Source of the DNA: CAUZJO01 sp963580245
GTDB lineage: Bacteria; Sumerlaeota; Sumerlaeia; MVZB01
DNA: 21,468 nucleotides
Assembly (NCBI GenBank): GCA_963580245.1
Contig: CAUZJO010000079.1
Span: forward strand, 1 to 21,468
Reading direction: 5' to 3'
A program made the translations under genes and the position numbers. The first letter of the stretch is position 1, and the number at the start of each line of letters is the position of its first letter. This document shows, piece by piece, positions 15,688-21,468 of the stretch. The notes beneath the pieces are model-generated. The model was not told where the DNA came from. It did no database searches and worked only from the letters and a program-made list of their open reading frames with translations.

Positions 15688-17559
15688 ATGATTGGACGTG
15701 TGAACGTGTGTGGTTTGTTGCTTGTTCCGATCGTCCTCTTCCCCGCGTCGACCTTTTCGATGACGGGCGATTATCCCGACGAAACATTGCCGCGGGAGAT
15801 CCCGGTGGCTCCCTATCACGGCGAGACGTATGAGGCCGTCGTCCCCGATACGCTGGATCTCGCCGAACACGCCGAGCTGGCGATCAACGTTCTCACAAGG
15901 TGCCTCGCCCCCGAGTATGACTATGAACTGTATGACCTCTTGGACCTAAGCATCAATCCGCCCACGTTGATGTCGGGCGGCGGATACATCAACCTCAATC
16001 CCAAATGGGCCGAAGCCCTGCCCCGCCTGAGAGTCATGACGGGAAGCACCACCAACCTCGACGTCGATGGAAAGCTGATCGCCAGTCTCGTCCACGCCAC
16101 GGGCAAGGACGGACTCTGTTATTACCCCGTCGAAGGCCGTCCGTGGGCCTTTTTCGAGGAGGCGACGCGAAAGATCGGCAAGCCTTATGCGGACGTGTTC
16201 GGTGAGGGGCGCCAATTGTTGGCGTATGCCGTCTGGTATCAGCATGACGCAAATCCCCTGTGGAAGGAACTCGCCGAACGAAAGATACGGCGTTTGACCG
16301 AACTGACCCTGCGCAAGGATGACACGCTGTAATTCAGGGGTGGTCGCGGCTATACGCCGGGAGACGGCGCCGAGGGTCCGGTCGTTCCCGTTGCGGATAC
16401 CGGGGTTTATCCCGCCGAAAAAGGTATGACGGGAACCCCGGCCACATATATCAGCGGCTTCATTCCGATGGCCGGCGCCGCTTGGCACCGTCTGACGGGG
16501 GATCCGTCCGCGCTCGAACTGGGACGCGGGCTGGCGCTTTACCTTTATCGCCATGGAGAAATGCTCAACCCGAATACGGGTTTCCCCACCGTCGTGGACC
16601 ATCCCGGTCATCTCACCAAGAGCATCCTCTCGAATCTGACCTATGCCTTGGTGGTCGGGGACCAGGAAATGATCAAATGGGGCAAGACGGGCTTCGAACA
16701 CCTGGTCAAGCTTTGGGATCCCGATCATACGGGGATCATCTTCGGGAAAGTCCCCTGTGTTCTCTCGCATATGATCGCGACGGGAATCCTGTTATCTCAG
16801 GCCGGGGAAGGTGATTACTGGGAGGAGGTCGACCGATGGGTGCGCAACAGCCTCATCAATTGCCAATTGCAAGCCGCGGACATGGAGAAAACCAAGGCCC
16901 TGCCGACCGACTACAAAACGGATCTGGGACCCAACGTCATCCAACCCGACGACGCCACGGAGCGCTGTATCGGTACCTGGTGCCACGGACTCACCGAACG
17001 TCTTCGCTCGATCGGCTGCTGCAACGGGAACGCCTCGATCACGCTTCACTACATCTGGGACAATATCGTTACGGCCGATGACGAGGAGCTTAGGGTGAAC
17101 TTGTTGATGAACCGCGCGTCGCCCTGGGCGGACGTCGATAGCTATCTGCCTTATGAGGGGAAGGTGGCCGTTGAATTGAAAACAGATCAAAAGGACCTAT
17201 TCATCCGAATTCCCAAATGGACCCATTGGAACAAGGTTTCGTGCTCCGTGAACGGGCAATCTCATGAATACCAATGGCGGAAGGGATATATAGCGGTCGG
17301 CGCGGTCAAGGCCGGAGATGAGATCGTGGTGGAGTTTCCCATGAAACGGAGGGTCCTGTCCTCGGCGTTCCCGGCGGTTTTTCATCAAGCGGTCTTTTCA
17401 CCAGGTGAAGCGTATCAGGTGACCCTAAAGGGAAACACCGCCGTCGATCTCACGCCCGATTTGGGTTACCCCGTGGGGAATCATGCGCAATACCGCGCCG
17501 ACACGGCCCCGCTAAAGCAAGTGCGGCGCTTCGTCTCGCGCGAGCGATTCATCTGGTAG
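15688..17559 (+). pseudogene. GH127-like (DUF1680) glycosidase split by an in-frame TAA
   Basis: One continuous reading frame of 623 codons plus stop is broken by a single TAA at 16330-16332; both halves and the 31 codons after the stop (FRGGRGYTPGDGAEG and on) read as normal protein. Start ATG 15688 has GGAG 6 bp ahead and a signal peptide; ATG 15676 is an alternative. The first half covers the N-terminal part of the (alpha/alpha)6 barrel. The second carries the GH127-type Cys/Zn region: 'ATERCIGTWCHGL' and 'GCCNGNASITLHY' (Cys-Cys codons 17017-17022), then the C-terminal sandwich (LFIRIPKW ... AGDEIVVEFPM). GH127 enzymes release beta-L-arabinofuranose or related sugars. One base change (for example TAC or TAT to TAA) would explain the break. 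Separate translation of the second half from ATG 16426 is possible but no good ribosome-binding site is seen. It could also be a sequencing error. Confidence 0.82.
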
Positions 17560-17706
17560 GGTCCGTCGCTCTCGGAATTCGTGGTTGCCAAAACCGCTCC
17601 CCGCCGTCATCATGATTCGCTCGCGTGGAGCGGGTAATCGATCGCGACTTTAACAACTGTGTCCCTCGAATCTGTTGGGTATCTCAATACAGTGGGGAGG
17701 TCCATC

Positions 17707-19470
17707 ATGGATCGTAGAGATTTTCTTAAGCTCTCGGCGAGCGGCGCGGCGCTGGCGGCGGCCGAATCTCAGGGCCCGATCTTCGCCCAAATCCCGTCCG
17801 AGCGACCCAATATCTTCATGATCTTTTCCGACGATACGCCCAAACGGGATTTCGGGTGCTACGGGAACAACGTCGTCCGCACGCCCCGCATCGACCGGTT
17901 GGCCAGCGAGGGCATGCGGCTTGATAACGTCTACACCGGTTCGCCGACCTGCGTTCCGAGCCGCACCTGCCTCTACACGGGGCTTTACCCCATCCGCAAC
18001 GGGGCCCACCCCAACTGGAGTTCCGTGAAACCCGGGACCAAGAGTCTGCCCCATTATTTGAAGGCCCTGGGCTACCGGGTCCTTCTGCTGGGCAAGAAAC
18101 ACCTCTGGCCGTGGGACAGCTTCCCATTCGAATACCATGATGACGATATAGGATCCCTGGGGCCGGGCGAGGACCTGCAAAGAATCCTGGCCGAACCCGG
18201 CGATCAACCGTGGTGCATCGTCATGTGCAAGTTCAGCGCTCATGTCCCCTGGCCCCACAACAATACCAATTACAAGACCGATCAGATGGACATTCCGCCC
18301 GACCACGTCGACACGCCGCAGACCCGAGACCTGCGGTGCCATTATTACTCGAAGATCACCGAGATGGACGAAGCGGTGGGCAAGGTTTTGGATCTCTTGG
18401 ACCGTTCGGGCAACGCGGAGAATACTCTCACGATCTACACCGCGGACCACGGCACCGACTGGCCGAAACAGAAGTGGAACCTCTACGATGCCGGCATCAA
18501 CGTCCCGTTTATCGCCCGCTGGCCGGGAAAGATCAAACCCGGCTCCTCCAGCGACGCGCTGATCAGTTACGTCGACATCCTGCCGACTTTCGTTGACGTT
18601 GCCGGTGGAGACGTCTCGAAGTTGACCGCACGGGTGGACGGCGCGGAATTGGACGGTGAGAGCTTCCTGCCGGTCCTCGCGGGCGAGACGCAGGACCATC
18701 ACGCCGAGATATTCGCATGTTTTACGTGGGGCGTCATGGAGGCGTACCCCATGCGGGCGGTGCGCACCAAGACCCATAAGTACATCTGGAACATCGACTC
18801 CCATTTCAGATACCAGTGGCCCCCCGATACCGGCTGGTGGGGCGAGAGCCAAGGCCCCATGGCGCTGACGCCGTGGGCCGCTCACGGATGGTCCATGGCG
18901 CGATCATGGCTCGAAAAAGCGAAGACCGACCCCGCCGCCGCGGATATAACCAACGCGCTTCAGTTCAGGCCGCCCGTCGAGCTGTATAACGTGCGGGAAG
19001 ACCCTTATGAGATGAACAACCTCGCCCAGGATCCGGACCAACAACAAACGCTCGCCTCCCTGCGCGCGAAGCTGGATGCTTGGATGCAGCAGCAGGGCGA
19101 TACGGGGGACTCGGCCTATCACAAAGAGGCCCACCGAGATAAGCGATTCTTGGATGAGTTCTACGGACGCCAGGTTGTCATCAACGTGAGAATGTACCCG
19201 GGACCCGCCGATCCCATCACGAAAACCCTGGCCGCGTCGGTCCAATTAACATGCCCGGTCTGGCGCGCCGAGATTCGCTATACGCTCGACGGGAGCGAAC
19301 CGACGCGCAATTCAACGCTGTATACGGAAATGTTTCATCCGCTCCCCCCCGTGACAATTAAGGCCAAGGGTTTTTTCGAAGGCGGCGAAACCCCCGTGAA
19401 GGTCGTCGCGGTCGACGACGTCGATTTCCGGTTCCATTACCAATACCACTTTAAGCCCGAGTCCTGGTAA
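17707..19470 (+). CDS. Formylglycine sulfatase with Tat signal and chitobiase-type C-terminal domain
   Basis: ATG at 17707 follows GGGGAGG (17693-17699) and opens with a twin-arginine-type signal, DRRDFLKLSASGAALAAA; the longer frame from 17659 lacks support. The 587-residue product is a type I sulfatase, exported to remove sulfate esters from glycans. Metal-binding Asp42-Asp43 follow NIFMIFS. C82-V-P-S-R86 is the C-x-P-S-R motif whose Cys is converted to formylglycine by a separate activating enzyme. TADHG at 245-249 and Lys256 complete the active-site pattern. The standard sulfatase region ends near residue 480 with 'LYNVREDPYEMNNLAQDP'. Residues about 500-575 match a CHB_HEX_C domain (EIRYTLDGSEPTRNSTLYTE), an immunoglobulin-like module that probably helps substrate binding. 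It lies 147 bp after the GH127-like gene. All visible catalytic motifs are intact. Confidence 0.93.
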   Translation: MDRRDFLKLSASGAALAAAESQGPIFAQIPSERPNIFMIFSDDTPKRDFGCYGNNVVRTPRIDRLASEGMRLDNVYTGSPTCVPSRTCLYTGLYPIRNGAHPNWSSVKPGTKSLPHYLKALGYRVLLLGKKHLWPWDSFPFEYHDDDIGSLGPGEDLQRILAEPGDQPWCIVMCKFSAHVPWPHNNTNYKTDQMDIPPDHVDTPQTRDLRCHYYSKITEMDEAVGKVLDLLDRSGNAENTLTIYTADHGTDWPKQKWNLYDAGINVPFIARWPGKIKPGSSSDALISYVDILPTFVDVAGGDVSKLTARVDGAELDGESFLPVLAGETQDHHAEIFACFTWGVMEAYPMRAVRTKTHKYIWNIDSHFRYQWPPDTGWWGESQGPMALTPWAAHGWSMARSWLEKAKTDPAAADITNALQFRPPVELYNVREDPYEMNNLAQDPDQQQTLASLRAKLDAWMQQQGDTGDSAYHKEAHRDKRFLDEFYGRQVVINVRMYPGPADPITKTLAASVQLTCPVWRAEIRYTLDGSEPTRNSTLYTEMFHPLPPVTIKAKGFFEGGETPVKVVAVDDVDFRFHYQYHFKPESW

Positions 19471-19484
19471 CGCGGACCTTATAT

Positions 19485-19507
19485 GGGGGGGGGCGCCATT
19501 CGGCGCC
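19485..19507 (+). terminator. G-tract and short hairpin after the sulfatase gene
   Basis: Nine consecutive G (19485-19493) run into a perfect stem GGCGCC-ATTC-GGCGCC (19492-19507). It lies between two convergent genes (19470 and 19617), where a terminator would be expected, but no T-tract follows on either strand, so termination by it is uncertain. The remaining 110 bp before the next gene show nothing else. Confidence 0.3.
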
Positions 19508-19616
19508 GGGTCTGAGCTCAGATGCGCCCAGCCCCTTTGTTACGGGCAAACATGCATTTGTCAACTGCCCGGGGTTTTGTAACAGTGGCGAAAAGTTGCT
19601 TGCCGGTTTGATATGC

Positions 19617-21251
19617 TCAGAAGCTTGCGGAATCCGTTTTCCGGTAGTGCAGGTAGTCTATCAAAAACTGTTGGTTTGCGGGGGCGCCCTTGCCGGTTTG
19701 GTAGCTTAGGGAATGGTCCCTCATTTTTATTATTTCAAATGGACTTTCCCAAACCGGAGTCAGGAACCATGGATCTTCACTGTTACCCTTGATCCCAACC
19801 TGCAAATGCCTTGAGTCGATCACCCGCACGAGCAGGTAAAGCGCCTCTTGATCAAATATTTCGCTTGGGATGTCTCCATCAAATTGAGGTCCAAAACCCC
19901 GATCATTATGATTCTCCCAACCTCGCCCCGAACGTCCAAGCTGAATGTTTCCGACCACGTGTCCCTTTCCCGGAAAATAGGCGACGCCCGGGTGCCAGGC
20001 ATTACTCTTACCCTCGTCATCCCTGGGACTGAATCCAAGGATGATGCTCCAGGCATACGTGTCTTCTGGTGGAATGAAGCGCATCTCGATCTCCCAGGGC
20101 GGTTTGTAATGATCGAGGGAAATGGGATCTCCGGGAGCGAAATTTCCTCCGGCAAGGTTGTTCCCGCCGGCCAGGGTCACGGTCAGGTAACCCGGGTGAG
20201 ACCACGTTTCGGTCACGTGACCATGGAACTCGCTCCAATAGTGGCCGATGAATCCCGGATGATTGAAATCGTGTGAAAAGTGTTCGATGGAAGGGAATGG
20301 ATGAGAATACCGAAAGTCGATAAACCCAAAATAGGCCTCCGCGTCCCGAATAACCGGTTCGGCTTCGGGCCATTGTTCCTGTATCCACGAGGACGACGCG
20401 ACAATCGGGCTGACATTCCAGACACCCGTAATCTTTCCATATCTTGAGACATCCAAAGTTCTTCGCAGGAACGCGGTTTGAGGATTGAAACGGATTCCAA
20501 ACGTGACGTGGGTTGGGCTATTCAAAAAGAACTGGGGATATGCGTGAGTATTGGCGGGGCCGAAATCATGCTGACCGTCGCCGATATCGATGGACGACAG
20601 CCCCCAGTCGCCTTGAAAGGATGGAAACGCGGAAGGGTCGTCGCAGTTGCCCCACACGTAAAACTGTTCCTTCAGACCGGCGTCCACCCACCTGGAACCC
20701 AGATGAATAATGTACAGTTGGAAAGAATGGGTGTCGGGTGGTTTGCGGGTCCGGTCCGTCGGCCAACTGGAGGGATCGGAAAACGTCAGCTCCACGTTCA
20801 ACCCAATCGCAATATTGACCTGAACCGAAGCGCATTTGGTCCAGAAGGAATGCATTGCGTCCATTTCGCATTCCCAAGGGGGAGGGTAGTCGGCCAGAGG
20901 GATGGGTTCGCGCAGGATTCCCTTGATTTCCTCGTCCAGACCCGAGTGATAGATCGTCAGTAATCCGGGATGTTCGTTGGGGGAAATCGACGTTTCTTCC
21001 GAGGCTTGATACGAGTACCGACTCGGAATTCCGGGTTCGAAGTGATCGGTAAAATCTCGGATGTCGTTGGCAAGAGTTGAATAGGGTGAGTTGAATATGA
21101 GGATTAAGCAAAAGGATGCGGATTTTACGTAGTCGATCCTGAAAAAGACCCCTTGCCCAACAACAATGGGATCAAAACGCTGGTGGGTAGTGTATAGTTT
21201 TGCAAGAAAAGCGGTCAGTCGCCGCCGAAACCTTGCGAAAGTTGGCGCCAT
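19617..21251 (-). CDS. Exported protein with two copies of an unrecognised beta-rich domain
   Basis: ATG at 21251 (GGGGAGGG 11 bp ahead) gives 544 residues; ATG at 21314 in the same frame is a longer alternative. A hydrophobic segment at about 43-60 (SASFCLILIFNSPYSTLA) after an unusually long basic start suggests export or anchoring. I do not recognise the family. The mature part is a duplication: copy 1 (about 67-320) has HPGLLTIYHSG then 'IPLADYPPPWECEM', and copy 2 (about 325-540) has HPGYLTVTLAGG then 'ISLDHYKPPWEIEM'. Each ends with a strand pattern like 'RHLQVGIKGNSEDPW', reminiscent of concanavalin-like jelly rolls attached to carbohydrate enzymes. Trp, Tyr and His are abundant, which suits sugar binding, but no catalytic motif is evident. 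It is convergent with the sulfatase gene. Confidence 0.7.
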   Translation of the reverse strand: MAPTFARFRRRLTAFLAKLYTTHQRFDPIVVGQGVFFRIDYVKSASFCLILIFNSPYSTLANDIRDFTDHFEPGIPSRYSYQASEETSISPNEHPGLLTIYHSGLDEEIKGILREPIPLADYPPPWECEMDAMHSFWTKCASVQVNIAIGLNVELTFSDPSSWPTDRTRKPPDTHSFQLYIIHLGSRWVDAGLKEQFYVWGNCDDPSAFPSFQGDWGLSSIDIGDGQHDFGPANTHAYPQFFLNSPTHVTFGIRFNPQTAFLRRTLDVSRYGKITGVWNVSPIVASSSWIQEQWPEAEPVIRDAEAYFGFIDFRYSHPFPSIEHFSHDFNHPGFIGHYWSEFHGHVTETWSHPGYLTVTLAGGNNLAGGNFAPGDPISLDHYKPPWEIEMRFIPPEDTYAWSIILGFSPRDDEGKSNAWHPGVAYFPGKGHVVGNIQLGRSGRGWENHNDRGFGPQFDGDIPSEIFDQEALYLLVRVIDSRHLQVGIKGNSEDPWFLTPVWESPFEIIKMRDHSLSYQTGKGAPANQQFLIDYLHYRKTDSASF

Positions 21252-21295
21252 GAAACCCAAGCCCTCCCCGTGCGAAGACCTGCAAGGCGATCTGT

Positions 21296-21454
21296 TCAAG
21301 CCGACATTTCCCATTTTGCTAACCAAACCGTTCGATCCTCCAAATCTTTGAGTGGATCAGCCCACCGTGCCTGGCCAAAGGCAAGGGATTTGACCATGGA
21401 TTCTGGCCGAAGAAGCTCTTTTGAGTTCTCACGGCCGGCAATTTCAACATTCAC
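21296..21454 (-). CDS. Possible short reading frame of unknown function
   Basis: From GTG at 21454 the minus strand encodes 52 residues (VNVEIAGRENSKELLRPESM ... 'RTVWLAKWEMSA'), ending 45 bp before the start of the duplicated-domain protein. Composition looks protein-like, but the AAGGGG upstream directly abuts the GTG, and an in-frame TGA lies four codons earlier. It may be the broken end of a gene outside the window or chance. Confidence 0.2.
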   Translation of the reverse strand: MNVEIAGRENSKELLRPESMVKSLAFGQARWADPLKDLEDRTVWLAKWEMSA

Positions 21455-21468
21455 CCCCTTGGATCACC

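Noticed and set aside
16330..16332. Recoded or reassigned stop codon in the GH127-like gene
   Set aside because: TAA is not used for selenocysteine or pyrrolysine, other genes here end in TAA (for example 19470), and no readthrough context is visible; a plain mutation or read error is simpler.
17650..18885. 411-codon minus-strand open frame opposite the sulfatase
   Set aside because: Antisense shadow; the sulfatase strand carries the Tat signal and all catalytic motifs.
1..21468. CRISPR array, prophage genes, toxin-antitoxin pair or rRNA
   Set aside because: No regularly spaced direct repeats, no phage structural or integrase genes, no small paired genes with such motifs, and no rRNA sequence were seen.

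Overview
The window reads as a chromosomal segment of a GC-rich (roughly 60 %), Gram-negative-type environmental bacterium. The combination of a formylglycine sulfatase with a Tat signal, an FG-GAP/ASPIC-UnbV (CRTAC1-like) secreted protein, a GH32 enzyme with an added N-terminal sandwich domain, a GH127-like protein and a LamG/DUF1080-like lipoprotein suggests Planctomycetota or a neighbouring lineage (for example Hydrogenedentota or Lentisphaerota). This is inferred from gene content; no phylogenetic marker was tested.

Layout. 1-402 (-) is the N-terminal part of a GH20-type glycoside hydrolase that runs off the left edge. 764-2777 (+) holds a small lipoprotein with a jelly-roll domain followed by a Wzt-type polysaccharide-export ATPase with no permease partner in view; a near-perfect 26-bp inverted repeat lies downstream. 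3287-6530 (+) is a probable two-gene unit: a membrane-anchored COX2-like cupredoxin whose CuA ligands are largely missing, then an 885-residue SCO1/SenC - FG-GAP - ASPIC/UnbV fusion. The fusion has no stop before it runs into the 3' end of an oppositely oriented tRNA-Leu gene whose anticodon reads AAG. 6693-7250 is a mobile-element graveyard: what looks like the 5' part of a group II intron ribozyme is joined to the first 47 codons of an IS5-type transposase. 7791-10325 is leuS, followed by a 7Fe-type ferredoxin and a GAF-domain protein with an unrecognised N-terminal half.

12397-19470 is a carbohydrate-degradation block: a GH32 enzyme (-) whose N-terminal sandwich appears to be interrupted by about 290 inserted residues, and divergent from it a GH127-like gene split by one in-frame TAA, then a sulfatase with a chitobiase-type C-terminal domain. 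The divergent intergenic region carries two copies of a 13-bp palindromic motif exactly 52 bp apart (about five helical turns), which is a good candidate for the local operator. The window ends with a secreted protein made of two copies of an unrecognised domain (-).

How the parts may fit: GH20, GH32, GH127 and sulfatase point to use of complex, probably sulfated, polysaccharides outside the cytoplasm. The COX2-like/SCO pair points to copper or thiol chemistry at the outer face of the membrane. The most unusual items are the SCO-CRTAC1 fusion with its degenerate COX2 neighbour, the A34 tRNA-Leu, the nested GH32, the nonsense-split GH127 and the paired palindromes.
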